Assembly: GCA_035713725.1 (NCBI GenBank)
Contig: DASTMZ010000049.1
Span: forward strand, 1-49,456
DNA from: DASQPR01 sp035713725
GTDB taxonomy: Bacteria; Actinomycetota; Actinomycetes; Mycobacteriales; Micromonosporaceae
DNA: 49,456 nt
Direction of reading: 5' to 3'
Positions 31,562 to 40,488 of this stretch are shown piece by piece (the stretch's first letter is position 1; the number at the start of each line of letters is the position of its first letter). A program made the translations under genes and the position numbers. The notes under the pieces are model-generated. The model was not told where the DNA came from, did no database searches, and saw nothing but the letters and a program-made list of their open reading frames with translations.

Positions 31562-33868
31562 GTGGCGCTGATGCGCGTGTATTGCGGTCTTGCTGCGACC
31601 GAGGCGGTCGCGCGGTCGACAGGCGACGAAGCCTGGCTGACCGCCGCCGTCGTGGACGACGCGGGCCGCTTGCTCGACGTCTGCGACGTGTCCGACGAGG
31701 CCATTGGTTATGCCGAGCTAGCTGCGTTGCTCGCCGAGCGCTCCGGAGGAGCGGGCGGTGTCCCGGTCGCCGCCGACAACGACGAGTACGAGATCACCCT
31801 CCTGTTAGCCGCCGCCGGTGCGCCGCTCGCCATCGCGGACGAGGAGATGATGGTCGACTACGCAGAGCGCTTTGCCGACGAAGAGTCGGCCGAGGAGCTC
31901 GCGGCCGACCCGAACGTACGCCACGCCATCGGGCTCGCCCGCGCGCTCCAGGCCGGCGCGCTCGCGGCGTCGGGACAGGGCGCGCCCCGCGAGTTGATGG
32001 CGCTGAAGCCGGTGCTCGCCGCCCACACCGCGATGACCGCAAGCCGGCACAGCTCCGCGGTCGCGCTGCGCGAGGTGTTGCGTGAGCTTTATCCAGCGGC
32101 GCTGCGGGCCTATCCGGATCCGGCCGATCCGATCCCGCTGGCCATCCTGGACGCGCTGCCCGAGCCGAGCCTGCTCGGTGTGACGAACCGTGGCCGGGAC
32201 GCCGCGGTCGCCGCCGAGCTGGCGATGGCTGGGGTTTCCGATCCGACGACGATCGCCGAGGCGATCACGTCGCTGCGCGTCGCCGCGTCGGAGACGCCGC
32301 GACGCACCGGTATCGGCAAGGGCACCACCGCGGTGGTCGCGGAAACGATCCGCCAGGCGGTCGCCGCCGTGCGGGCCTGTGACGCGGCGGCCGCCGCGCT
32401 GATCGGTCTCGTCGCAACGAAGAGCCCCGCACCGCGCGCCGGCCACCCGGCACGGCTTCGGTCGGTCGGGCCGCGCGCGATCGAGGCGGCACGGCCGACT
32501 TCCGGCCGGGCCGGCGATCCATACGCAGGCCGATCCGAACCGGCGTGGACCGGTCCAACGCGCAACGACAAGGTGCGGCCGGAGTCGGCTCGCACCGAGG
32601 CGGCGCGGGCGAGCCGACGGGCCACTCGCGGCAACCCAGCCGCGCCGGTCGCCGGATCCCGCCCGGCCGTGGTCCCACCGCCAGCCGCAGTCGCACCGCC
32701 AGCCGAGGCGCCGGCCCGACCGAACCGTACGCCGCTGCAGCGCTCCGCCCGCGGCAAGGGCCGAGCGGCACAGAACCGGAACGACGAGTACCCGGCCGAT
32801 GCCGCCGCGCTGGCGCCGATCGACAATCCGGTGCAGCCGCAATACGTGCCGGCCGACGTACCGGAGGGCTACGGGTACGAGCCGAGCACCGGCTACCCGG
32901 CGAACGGCAACGGATACGCCTCCGGATACGGCGCCGGCGACGGTTACGGGAACGGGAACGGGAACGGGTACGACAACGGGAACGGCTACAGCGACGGTTA
33001 CAGCAACGGCAACGGCTACGCAGGTGACCCCGCCGGCAATGGGTATGCGCCAATGCCGGCTGGATATCCGATCACCGGCTTGCCGGCCCAGGGCTCGCGG
33101 GAGAGCTGGCCGCTGAACCGGCCGGATCCCGCCGACGATATGGCGCACACCAGTCCGTACGAGTCACCGCGCTTCGACGCAGGGTGGCCCGACACGTCGA
33201 TGCCGGCCGAACCGGACTACGGCGACACCAGCATCCCCCGCCAGCGCGACGGTCGGGTTGCCCCACCGTGGCAGACCGACGATCTGGCCCTGCCCGCCCA
33301 GCCGGCCGTGCTGGGCCTGCCGAGCACCGATCCCCCGGTCCTTCGCCTGGTTGGTCCCGACGACCTCATGGCGCCCAGCACGCGTACGACCTCGCTGGAC
33401 GAGCCGCTCCCGCCGGCGCCCGCCTACGGGAACGAACCGGATGAGGACTTGCTGATCTTCGCCGAGACGCGGTCGGCCTGGTTTGTCGGTCCGCAATTCG
33501 ACGGCGACGACTCACCCACCTGGTCCGATGCCGGCGATCTCGGTTGGTCCGCGGCGCAGCGGGCGGCGCACCCGACCACCGATGGCGAGACCGATGTCGG
33601 TCTGCCGCGCCGCGTGCCGAAGGCCAACCTCGTGCCCGGTGCGCCGCTGCCGCCGTCGGCCGACTCGCCGCACCGCCCGGTGCGCGACGCGGCCGCGATG
33701 GCCGCACACACGACCGGGTATTTCCGCGGCTCGCGTCGCGGCGAGGAGGTTCGCGGATACGCCGTCGGTGGTCGGCCAGGCCGCGAGTCGGGCGACGGCT
33801 GGGACTTCAGCCGCGACGGCTGGGACTCGGACCGGGAACCGGAATACCGCTCTGCCGCGCAGTGGTAG
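31562..33868 (+). CDS. IS110-transposase-derived protein with low-complexity middle and conservon-type tail
   Basis: 768 residues. Residues about 1-290 align by eye with actinobacterial IS110-family (DEDD) transposases: VVDDAGRLLDVCDVSDEAIGYAELAALLAE, then VPVAADNDEYEITLLLAAAGAPLAIADEE, a helical ARAL segment, and LREVLRELYPAALRAYPDP. The first catalytic Asp (CGIDWA in active enzymes) reads CGLAAT, and the later DEDD residues are not preserved, so it is probably inactive. The C-terminal serine domain of IS110 is absent. Instead there are a Pro/Ala/Arg linker, an Asn/Gly/Tyr-rich stretch (about 445-505), and a tail with GLPRRVPKANLVPG (680-693) matching the histidine kinase at 35361. GTG 31562 has AAGGAGG 8 bases upstream. 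Convergent with the conservon. Function unknown; a partner of that signalling system is inferred. Confidence 0.75.
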   Translation: MALMRVYCGLAATEAVARSTGDEAWLTAAVVDDAGRLLDVCDVSDEAIGYAELAALLAERSGGAGGVPVAADNDEYEITLLLAAAGAPLAIADEEMMVDYAERFADEESAEELAADPNVRHAIGLARALQAGALAASGQGAPRELMALKPVLAAHTAMTASRHSSAVALREVLRELYPAALRAYPDPADPIPLAILDALPEPSLLGVTNRGRDAAVAAELAMAGVSDPTTIAEAITSLRVAASETPRRTGIGKGTTAVVAETIRQAVAAVRACDAAAAALIGLVATKSPAPRAGHPARLRSVGPRAIEAARPTSGRAGDPYAGRSEPAWTGPTRNDKVRPESARTEAARASRRATRGNPAAPVAGSRPAVVPPPAAVAPPAEAPARPNRTPLQRSARGKGRAAQNRNDEYPADAAALAPIDNPVQPQYVPADVPEGYGYEPSTGYPANGNGYASGYGAGDGYGNGNGNGYDNGNGYSDGYSNGNGYAGDPAGNGYAPMPAGYPITGLPAQGSRESWPLNRPDPADDMAHTSPYESPRFDAGWPDTSMPAEPDYGDTSIPRQRDGRVAPPWQTDDLALPAQPAVLGLPSTDPPVLRLVGPDDLMAPSTRTTSLDEPLPPAPAYGNEPDEDLLIFAETRSAWFVGPQFDGDDSPTWSDAGDLGWSAAQRAAHPTTDGETDVGLPRRVPKANLVPGAPLPPSADSPHRPVRDAAAMAAHTTGYFRGSRRGEEVRGYAVGGRPGRESGDGWDFSRDGWDSDREPEYRSAAQW
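32930..33025. repeat. Short-period GGGAAC / AACGGC repeats encoding Asn/Gly/Tyr tract
   Basis: Runs of six-base units such as GGGAACGGGAACGGG and variants give a protein tract rich in Gly, Asn and Tyr (GNGNGYDNGNGYSDGYSNGN). Low-complexity, probably disordered. Confidence 0.8.
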
Positions 33869-33871
33869 CAC

Positions 33872-33900
33872 CCGCGCCGCGCGCGTGACGCGCGGCGCGG
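33872..33900. terminator. Perfect 12-base hairpin between convergent genes (bidirectional terminator candidate)
   Basis: CCGCGCCGCGCG (33872-33883) and CGCGCGGCGCGG (33889-33900) are perfectly complementary with a CGTGA loop. It lies between the stop at 33868 (plus) and the GTPase stop at 33938 (minus). No T-run follows, as usual in high-G+C actinobacteria. Confidence 0.75.
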
Positions 33901-33937
33901 CGAAAGCCTGGCCGGAACCCCTGGTCTGGTTGCGCTG

Positions 33938-34522
33938 CTAGGCGTGCGCCGCGGCGCGCTGCCGCCGCATCGTCAGCACGTATTCCACGAGCGAGATCAG
34001 CACCTGTTTTGTCGACTCGCGGCTGCGCGCGTCGCAGGCGACCACTGGTACGTCCGATGGAATGGCCAGCGCGTCGCGCACGTCCTGCGCAGAGTGGTAC
34101 TGGTTGCCGTCGAAGCAGTTGATGGCAACCAGATACGGCAGCCGGCGGTGCTCGAAGAAGTCGATCGCGGCGAAGCAGTCGGCGAGCCGCCGGGTATCCA
34201 CCATCACGACCGCTCCGATGGCGCCCTTGACCAGTTCGTCCCACATGAACCAGAAGCGCGTCTGTCCGGGCGTGCCGAACAGATACAGGATCAGGTCGCG
34301 GTCGATCGAGATGCGGCCGAAGTCCATCGCGACGGTGGTCGTCGTCTTGCCCGGAACCTGCCGGTTGTCATCGACGCCGACGCCGGCGGATGTCATGATC
34401 GCCTCGGTCGTCAGCGGTGTGATCTCGGAAACCGAGCCCACCAGCGTGGTCTTGCCCACGCCGAAGCCGCCAGCGATGACGATCTTCGCCGACGTGACCC
34501 GACCCGATGGCGTGCGGGCCAT
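33938..34522 (-). CDS. Conservon GTP-binding protein (CvnD-like)
   Basis: 194 residues. Small Ras-like GTPase of the conservon type: P-loop GGFGVGKTT (18-26), switch region with TTTTVAMDFGRI, G3-like FGTPGQ (about 82-87; the usual DxxG is replaced), and TRRLADCFAAIDFFE. Family members in Streptomyces form a membrane-proximal complex with a sensor kinase, a Roadblock protein and a DUF742 protein, like a bacterial G-protein-coupled system. Start ATG 34522 is one base after the DUF742 stop and has GGAGG 7 bases upstream; GTG 34543 is the alternative. Last gene of the operon 39095-33938, in order kinase, Roadblock, DUF742, GTPase, which is the canonical conservon order. Confidence 0.94.
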   Translation of the reverse strand: MARTPSGRVTSAKIVIAGGFGVGKTTLVGSVSEITPLTTEAIMTSAGVGVDDNRQVPGKTTTTVAMDFGRISIDRDLILYLFGTPGQTRFWFMWDELVKGAIGAVVMVDTRRLADCFAAIDFFEHRRLPYLVAINCFDGNQYHSAQDVRDALAIPSDVPVVACDARSRESTKQVLISLVEYVLTMRRQRAAAHA

Positions 34523-34523
34523 G

Positions 34524-34907
34524 TCAGAGCCTCCGAAGTCCACTCAGCACCCTCTCCAGCAGTTCCGTACCGACCGAGTCGTTGCTATCGCCGTCGAAGG
34601 ACGTTGGTTCGTAGACGGCGACAAGGCCCTCCGCCGCCATATCGGCGATGATCACCCGGGCGACACCGAGCGGCAGTTGCATTCGTGCGGCTATCTCGGC
34701 GAGCGACTGGAGCCGCCCATCGCATAGCGACGCGATGTATTGGTGTTCACGCCCGTGTACGCCGCCGGCCCGAACATCGTTGCTTCGGCCACGTACGGTC
34801 GTTTCCACGAGCGCTTCGATTGCGATATCCAGTCGCGGACGAGTGCGGCCACGGGTGACCGCGTAGGGACGCACGAGGGCACCGGTTGGCTCATCCATGT
34901 CAGCCAA
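34524..34907 (-). CDS. DUF742 protein (CvnC-like)
   Basis: 127 residues. A DUF742 member: GALVRPYAVTRGRTRPRLDIAIEALVET near the N-terminus, and a helix-turn-helix-like region LQSLAEIAARMQLPLGVARVIIADMAAEGLVAVYEP, as in conservon proteins. Its presumed role is to bind Roadblock and GTPase partners, maybe DNA. TTG 34907 is preferred because AGGAGGTGA lies about 6 bases upstream; ATG 34898 is the more conventional alternative but sits further from that site. It ends one base before the GTPase start. Confidence 0.93.
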   Translation of the reverse strand: MADMDEPTGALVRPYAVTRGRTRPRLDIAIEALVETTVRGRSNDVRAGGVHGREHQYIASLCDGRLQSLAEIAARMQLPLGVARVIIADMAAEGLVAVYEPTSFDGDSNDSVGTELLERVLSGLRRL

Positions 34908-34959
34908 GGCCGCTCACCTCCTCGCCCGTTGCCGTTGGTCCGTCGCGACCGAGGTCGCG

Positions 34960-35364
34960 TCAGCCCATCATTCCCGCGGCCGCGCGCGGCTGCGGAGTCA
35001 GCGCGTCGCCGACCCGGTCGACGAGCAGGGCCATCTCGTATCCGACCTGGCCGACATCGCATGTCCGCGCCGCGAGGACGGCGAAGGATGATCCGTCGGA
35101 GATCGACATCAGGAAGAGGAACCCATTGTCCATCTCGACCACGGTCTGCAACACCGCGCCGCCGTCGAAACAACGCGAGGCGCCCACGGTGAGGCTCACG
35201 AGGCCAGACGCGATCGCCGACAGCTGATCGGCGCGGTCACGCGGAAGATCCCGGGACGATGCGAGCAGCAGGCCGTCCGCCGATACGGCCACGGCGTGCG
35301 CGACACCGGGTACGCGATCAGCGAAGTTGGCGAGCAGCCAACTGAGATCTTGCGTAGTTGTCAT
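34960..35364 (-). CDS. Roadblock/LC7 domain protein (CvnB-like)
   Basis: 134 residues from ATG 35364, which overlaps the kinase stop as ATGA. Roadblock/LC7 features: LSWLLANFADRVPGVAHAVAVSADGLLLASS, LSAIASGLVSLTVGASRCFDGG, and the C-terminal strand and helix FLFLMSISDGSSFAVLAA, VGQVGYEMALLVDRVG. In the conservon complex this protein acts as a GTPase partner (bacterial MglB-like fold). The upstream frame to 36243 is antisense-like reading of the kinase tail and is not coding. 52 bases separate it from the DUF742 start. Confidence 0.95.
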   Translation of the reverse strand: MTTTQDLSWLLANFADRVPGVAHAVAVSADGLLLASSRDLPRDRADQLSAIASGLVSLTVGASRCFDGGAVLQTVVEMDNGFLFLMSISDGSSFAVLAARTCDVGQVGYEMALLVDRVGDALTPQPRAAAGMMG

Positions 35365-38300
35365 CTGTCCTGCTCCTTGCCGCCGGGCGCGGTACGCCCG
35401 CTCGTCGACTCCGGTCCTGCGTTCATTTCGTCGGACGTCTGTTGGCGACCGCGTTGAACTCCGCGGTGGTACGCGGAGAGAAGGCCGCGCACCGCGTCCG
35501 GTGACCTTCGGTTGCTGCCCGTCGCGGCGCGTTCGACGCTGCCGGGCACGAGTTGTGCAAGTGGCACGCGGCGCGGCAGCCCGCCGGTCGTCGTGCCTCC
35601 GTCGGACGGCTCCGATGCCGCCGCAGCGGCACGCCAGCCCTCGTCCGCATTGGTGTGCCAGTCCGGCTCGGCGGGACGCCCCGCCGACGTCGCGGGTCCC
35701 GCCATCTGGTTGCCACCTGTCGTGTCGGAGTAGTAGTCGTACCGGCCCGGCGGCTCGCCTGCCGGCGATCCGGACCGGGTTTGTGCCGGTCGGCCATCTG
35801 AGATGCGGCCGTCCGCGGGCGGCGCCGCGGCCCAGCCCGGGTTCGCGGCACGCGATGCCGCGTCCGCGGTCGCCATTTCCGGTCGTCCGCTGCCGCCGGC
35901 GATCCGGCCACCGCCGCCGGGCGCGGACGTCGCGAACCACGCGGACTCGAGCGCTCGGAAGATCGGCAGTTCCATCGTCTCGTCCGCGAACGACATGACG
36001 TCGGGCGCGGATCGCTGTGCCTCGGGGCGTACCACACCGGGGCGCGGATCCTGGTACGGAGCCGGCCGCGCAGCAGGCGCACTCGGTGCCGCCGCCGGTG
36101 GGTCGTAGGACTGGCGCTCGCCGCGCATCGCGCTGGCGAAGTCCACGTCGCGATAGCGCGGGATCTCTTCGGTCATGTCCGGGCGACCTGACGGCGCGCG
36201 ACCGCCGGTGGGGTCGTCGGTTGCGGGAGCGACCGGTGGCCACGACGGCGGTGCGCCCGACGGCGCGGGACGGTCGTAGCGCAGGCCCGCTCCGCCGTCG
36301 GCCACGTCGAGCCGACGGCTGTCGTCGACGAGTTCGGCGTCGGCGAACTCCTGCGCCATCCGATCCTCGTCGAGAGGTTCGAAGGCTTGCGGCCGTTGCC
36401 GCGGCACCCGCGGCCGGTCGGCGTCCGGATCCGTGGCCGCCGAGCGCGGCTCGAACGGATGCGACTCGAAGCCGTGTGTCCCGGGCGGCGGCCGATCGAA
36501 CGCAGCGTCATCGAACGAGCGTGGTTCGAACGGGTGCGGTCCATACGACGACGAATCGAAGCCGGGTGTGCCGTCGCCGCCCTGTGGCGAACGCCGGGGC
36601 AACGGGGAACTCTGGTAACCCTGCGGTCCCTGACCGGATCCGCCGTGGCCGTTGCCGTTGAAGCCGCCCGAATATGGCCCGCCCGCGCCGTTGTAGGCAC
36701 CGTTGACGCCGCCGCCCGGCCCCAGCGAGGCGAGGCTGCCGGCACTCGTAATCGTCGCACCGGTGAGGTCCGACCAGCTCGGCAACGCGCGGCTCGAGAC
36801 GCCCGGGCCGAGCAGTGCCGGCCGGTTAGCGCCGAAGCCGTCGGCGGCCGCGGCGAAGCCGCCGAACTCACTCGACGCGCCATAGCCCGCGCCGGCGTAC
36901 CCGCTGGTGTTGCCGTAGCCCGACGGGACCGGCTGATGGGCGGACGGACCGCCCTCCAGCGCCAGCGGCGGGCCGAACGGCGCGCGGGGCGGCGGGCGGT
37001 GGTCGCCGGCACCGAGTTCGGCGCGCTCCGCACCAACCGCGGCGGGTTGCCCGCGGAACGTCGCGCTCTGATTGACCAGGACGCCCGGCGGCAGCAGTAC
37101 GTCGGCCACCGTGCCCCGGTCCGACGCCGGCCGCAGCTTGACCTCGATGCCGTGGCGGGCGGCCAGCCGCGCGACCACGACCAGGCCCATCATGCGGGAC
37201 ACTGCGACGTCGACCAGCGGCGGCTTCTCGAGCCGCTCGTTCAGCTCGGCGATTTGGTCCGCGGAGATGCCGATGCCGCGGTCCTCGACGTAGAGCACCG
37301 CCCGATCGCCGAAGCGCCGTGCCTCGATGAGCACCGGCGAGTCCGGCGGCGAGAACGCGGTCGCGTTGTCGAGCAGCTCGGCAACGAGGTGCACGAGGTC
37401 GTTGACGGCGTGCGAGGCAACCTCGAGGTCGCGGTCGATGCTGCCGAACTCCACGCGGGTGTAGTGCTCTACCTCGGACTGCGCGGCACGGAGTACGTCC
37501 ACGAGCGGCGCCGGTTCGCGTTGTACGCGCGTCGAGTCCGCGCCCGCGAGCACCAGCAGGTTTTCGTCGTTGCGGCGCATCCGGGTAGCGAGGTGGTCGA
37601 GCTGGAACAGCTCGGCGAGTCGGTCCGGGTCTTCCTCGCCGCGCTCCAACCGGTCGAGGTGGCCGATGAGGCGGTCAACCAGGATCTGCGACCGACGCGC
37701 CAGGTTGACGAACATCGTCGCCACGGAGGACCGCAGGACGGCCTGCTCGGCGGCGGTGCGTACGGCCTCGATGTGAACCGCGTTGAACGCCTCGGTCACC
37801 TCGCCGAATTCGTCCCGGCTCCGGACCGGCAATGGTTCGGCGATTTGCAGCGCAATCTGTTGCGGGCTGAGTTGCGTAGCGATCGTCGGATCGCGCAGCC
37901 GGGCGACGGCCTGCGGCAGGCCCTGGCGCGCCACGGTGAGCGCGCCGTGCTTCAGCTCGCGCAACGAACGGTTCATCGAACGGGCGACGAACCAGGCGAT
38001 CAGCATGGCCACGAGCACGATGCCGAAGAGCAGGCCGACGTCGATGATGATCTGCCGCTCGACGCTGTCGCGGAGGGCGGACGCGTCGTTGACGATCTCG
38101 TTGTCGATCGCGGTCTCGACCGTGCGGTAGAGCGCCGCGCGACTTGCCATCACGGTGTTCCACGCGTCGACGGTGAGCCCCTCGGGCACCGCGATACCGC
38201 TGGCGGTTTGGAACTTCTTTATGTCGTCGGTCGACGGGCTAAGCGCGTCGCCGCTAAACGTGCTGCCGTACAGCGCGTGTTCCTGGCCGTTCGCGAGCAC

Positions 38301-39095
38301 GGTGAACTGATTGCTCTGCTGTGCCTCGCCGACCTGCCCACCGACGAAGTCTTGGCGCTGCTGAGCATCCATCGTGCCGGCCAGCAGCGCCTCAAGCCCG
38401 GTCGCGCGCTGCTCGGAGGCGTATTCCTTGGCGCGGGAGATAGCCGCCCCGGCACGCACTTCGAACGACAGCGTCGGGTCGCCGACCAGCTGCGCGGACG
38501 TGTCGCGGATGGCGAGAAGGTCAAGAATCAGCGTCTGGTACTGGTGCGCCGCGGTGCCTGCGGGGACGCTGGACGTAGTCACCTGTCCACGCAAGCCGGC
38601 CAGTTGGTCGAGCTCAGTCGTGATCTTCGTCAACGTGGTTCGCAGTGTCGCCGGCAGATCCGGTTCGGCGGCCGCCTGCTGCTGGTAGTCGCTCTGCGCT
38701 TGCGCCGTCTTGATCTGCTGTGTCCGGTAGTCCGCGCTGGCCGCCGACGCGGCGTCCTTGTCGGCCTTGGCCTTAGCGGTGTCGCCGTTTGCATTGTCCT
38801 GCCCGACGCGCCCCTGGTAGCCAAGCATCATCACGGCATCGGCACGCTCGTCCTGCAACGACTGCGAGAGCGTACCGGCATCGGCGGAGAGTGAAGCGAG
38901 GGTGCGCGCGCGGTCGGCGGCGTTGGCGTTGGAGATCTGCGACACCAGTCCGTTCGCACCGACGATGACGGTGGCGAGCGTCGGGACGAACATGATGAAG
39001 CCGAGCTTGATGCCGATACGCCGGTCGCCGAGGAAGCTGGCGACGGATCCCATACCCATCAGCCGGCCGCGCCCCGTCTTCGGTCGTTTGGTCAC
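35361..39095 (-). CDS. Conservon sensor histidine kinase with nitrate/nitrite-sensing (NIT) domain (CvnA-like)
   Basis: 1244 residues from GTG 39095, chosen for GGAGG about 8 bases upstream; TTG 39128 is the longest frame. Transmembrane helix about 27-49, extracellular helical NIT-like sensor (50-350) with coiled segments, second helix about 350-372, HAMP (373-445), and a dimerisation region with LFQLDHLATRMRRNDENLLVL. HATPase: N-box ELLDNATAF (about 574-582), G1 VEDRGIGIS, MMGLVVVARLAARHG, RGTVADVLLPP. Residues about 680-1170 are a long Pro/Gly/Asp-rich tail, probably disordered, before GLPRRVPLAQLVPG (1172-1185) and SPDAVRGLLSAYHRGVQRGR. That tail motif also occurs in the protein at 31562. 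Likely a membrane sensor controlling the GTPase module. Confidence 0.94.
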   Translation of the reverse strand: MTKRPKTGRGRLMGMGSVASFLGDRRIGIKLGFIMFVPTLATVIVGANGLVSQISNANAADRARTLASLSADAGTLSQSLQDERADAVMMLGYQGRVGQDNANGDTAKAKADKDAASAASADYRTQQIKTAQAQSDYQQQAAAEPDLPATLRTTLTKITTELDQLAGLRGQVTTSSVPAGTAAHQYQTLILDLLAIRDTSAQLVGDPTLSFEVRAGAAISRAKEYASEQRATGLEALLAGTMDAQQRQDFVGGQVGEAQQSNQFTVLANGQEHALYGSTFSGDALSPSTDDIKKFQTASGIAVPEGLTVDAWNTVMASRAALYRTVETAIDNEIVNDASALRDSVERQIIIDVGLLFGIVLVAMLIAWFVARSMNRSLRELKHGALTVARQGLPQAVARLRDPTIATQLSPQQIALQIAEPLPVRSRDEFGEVTEAFNAVHIEAVRTAAEQAVLRSSVATMFVNLARRSQILVDRLIGHLDRLERGEEDPDRLAELFQLDHLATRMRRNDENLLVLAGADSTRVQREPAPLVDVLRAAQSEVEHYTRVEFGSIDRDLEVASHAVNDLVHLVAELLDNATAFSPPDSPVLIEARRFGDRAVLYVEDRGIGISADQIAELNERLEKPPLVDVAVSRMMGLVVVARLAARHGIEVKLRPASDRGTVADVLLPPGVLVNQSATFRGQPAAVGAERAELGAGDHRPPPRAPFGPPLALEGGPSAHQPVPSGYGNTSGYAGAGYGASSEFGGFAAAADGFGANRPALLGPGVSSRALPSWSDLTGATITSAGSLASLGPGGGVNGAYNGAGGPYSGGFNGNGHGGSGQGPQGYQSSPLPRRSPQGGDGTPGFDSSSYGPHPFEPRSFDDAAFDRPPPGTHGFESHPFEPRSAATDPDADRPRVPRQRPQAFEPLDEDRMAQEFADAELVDDSRRLDVADGGAGLRYDRPAPSGAPPSWPPVAPATDDPTGGRAPSGRPDMTEEIPRYRDVDFASAMRGERQSYDPPAAAPSAPAARPAPYQDPRPGVVRPEAQRSAPDVMSFADETMELPIFRALESAWFATSAPGGGGRIAGGSGRPEMATADAASRAANPGWAAAPPADGRISDGRPAQTRSGSPAGEPPGRYDYYSDTTGGNQMAGPATSAGRPAEPDWHTNADEGWRAAAAASEPSDGGTTTGGLPRRVPLAQLVPGSVERAATGSNRRSPDAVRGLLSAYHRGVQRGRQQTSDEMNAGPESTSGRTAPGGKEQDR

Positions 39096-39376
39096 CTGAC
39101 GCACCTCCGCAATGTGCCGGCCAAACAACGACGGGCACCCATGATCGACCGTGCCTGTCTAACAGGCCGGACCTCCGAGATTCCACCATGGTTAGGACGA
39201 AAGAGAAAGCCCAGGGCCGTTCTCATCGATCGGGAGATGGACGCCAGAGTGCGACAACTACGAGGCGCAGTCAGACAACTACTTGACGTACTCAACGGAC
39301 GTAGCCGATTTATCCGGAGATATCATGTTCGGTCGCCAGCTGCTCATCTTGAGCCGGTCCGTGGTCGGTCGAACGG
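39096..39376. promoter_or_regulatory. Region upstream of the conservon operon
   Basis: About 280 non-coding bases between the add stop and the histidine kinase start. It contains two exact direct repeats GACAACTAC (39253-39261 and 39274-39282; period 21) and is more A+T-rich than nearby genes. A promoter must be here since add is read on the same strand; the exact hexamers are uncertain. No RNA gene was seen. Confidence 0.45.
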
Positions 39377-40450
39377 CTAGGAGAGCACTAGCTTTCCGTA
39401 CGCAGGCTTTATCACCTCGTCGATGAGTTGTAGCCGTTCGTCGAACGGGATGAAGGAGCTCTTCATCGCGTTGATGGTCAGCCACCGAAGTTCCGGCCAG
39501 CCGTAGCCGAAGACCTCCGACAGCAGCCACATTTCGCGCGACATCGACGTACCACTCATCAAGCGGTTGTCGGTATTGACCGTGACACGGAACTGAAGGC
39601 TGGCGAGCCGGCCGATCGGGTGCTCCGCGATCGACGGCGCCGCGCCGGTCTGCACGTTCGACGACGGGCACAATTCCAGCGGTATCCGCTTGTCGCGCAC
39701 GTACGCCGCCAGCCGCCCGAGCCGACCGTCGGCGGAGATGTCGTCGACAATGCGTACCCCGTGCCCGAGCCGGTCCGCACCGCACCACTGGATGGCTTGC
39801 CAGATGCTCGGCAGCCCGAAGGCCTCGCCGGCGTGGATGGTGAAGTGGAAGTTCTCACGCTGCAGGTATTCGAACGCGTCGAGGTGCCGGGTGGGCGGGA
39901 AACCCGCCTCGGCACCGGCGATGTCGAAGCCGACCACGCCGTTGTCGCGGTAGCGCACGGCTAGCTCGGCGATCTCCATCGACCGTGCCGCGGTGCGCAT
40001 CGCCGTGAGCAGCGTGCCGATCCGGATCCGATGGCCGGACTCGGCGGCCGCCGCACAACCAGCCTCAAATCCAGCGAGCACCGACTCGACCACGTCCGGC
40101 AGCCGCAGGCCGCGCTGCAAGTGCTGCTCCGGCGCGAACCGCGACTCGGCGTAGATCACGCCGTCCGCGGCCAGATCGACGGCGCACTCGTACGCCACGC
40201 GGTAAAGCGCGTCGGGCGTCTGCATAACGCCAACCGTGTGGCTGAACGTCTCGAGATAGCGCTCCAGCGAGCCCGAGTCGGACGCGGCCGCGAACCACGC
40301 GCCGAGTGAATCCGCGTCGGCGGCCGGCAGCTCGTGGCCGATCTCGGCAGCGAGTTCGACGATCGTGGCCGGCCGGAGGCCGCCATCGAGGTGATCGTGC
40401 AACAGCGCCTTGGGTGCCTTGACGATCTCGTCGTATGTCGGTGCGACCAT
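39377..40450 (-). CDS. add: Adenosine deaminase
   Basis: 357 residues. It converts adenosine or deoxyadenosine to inosine or deoxyinosine in purine salvage. Zinc ligands: His18 and His20 (LLHDHLDGG), His206 (HAGE, with catalytic Glu209), and Asp294 in the VNTDN motif; His230 in LGHG is the conserved proton-handling residue. ELCPSSNVQTG is also typical. Start ATG 40450 lacks a ribosome site and has TAGTGT six bases upstream, which suggests a leaderless transcript. Divergent from the RlmA-like gene. Part of the nucleoside cluster although transcribed separately from cdd-deoA. Confidence 0.97.
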   Translation of the reverse strand: MVAPTYDEIVKAPKALLHDHLDGGLRPATIVELAAEIGHELPAADADSLGAWFAAASDSGSLERYLETFSHTVGVMQTPDALYRVAYECAVDLAADGVIYAESRFAPEQHLQRGLRLPDVVESVLAGFEAGCAAAAESGHRIRIGTLLTAMRTAARSMEIAELAVRYRDNGVVGFDIAGAEAGFPPTRHLDAFEYLQRENFHFTIHAGEAFGLPSIWQAIQWCGADRLGHGVRIVDDISADGRLGRLAAYVRDKRIPLELCPSSNVQTGAAPSIAEHPIGRLASLQFRVTVNTDNRLMSGTSMSREMWLLSEVFGYGWPELRWLTINAMKSSFIPFDERLQLIDEVIKPAYGKLVLS

Positions 40451-40456
40451 GGGCAG

Positions 40457-40462
40457 ACACTA
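40457..40462 (-). promoter_or_regulatory. Candidate -10 element for leaderless add
   Basis: On the minus strand TAGTGT lies six bases before the add ATG, so the transcript would begin at or next to the start codon. It resembles the TAGACT before deoC. Confidence 0.4.
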
Positions 40463-40488
40463 TCGGTGGAGACGCACGCACACCCGAC

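Noticed and set aside
31562..33868. Active IS110 insertion sequence.
   Set aside because: No serine C-terminal domain, catalytic residues lost, no flanking element ends or target duplications seen.
35365..36243. Extension of the Roadblock frame upstream.
   Set aside because: It overlaps the disordered tail of the kinase in another frame; ATGA coupling at 35364 decides the start.
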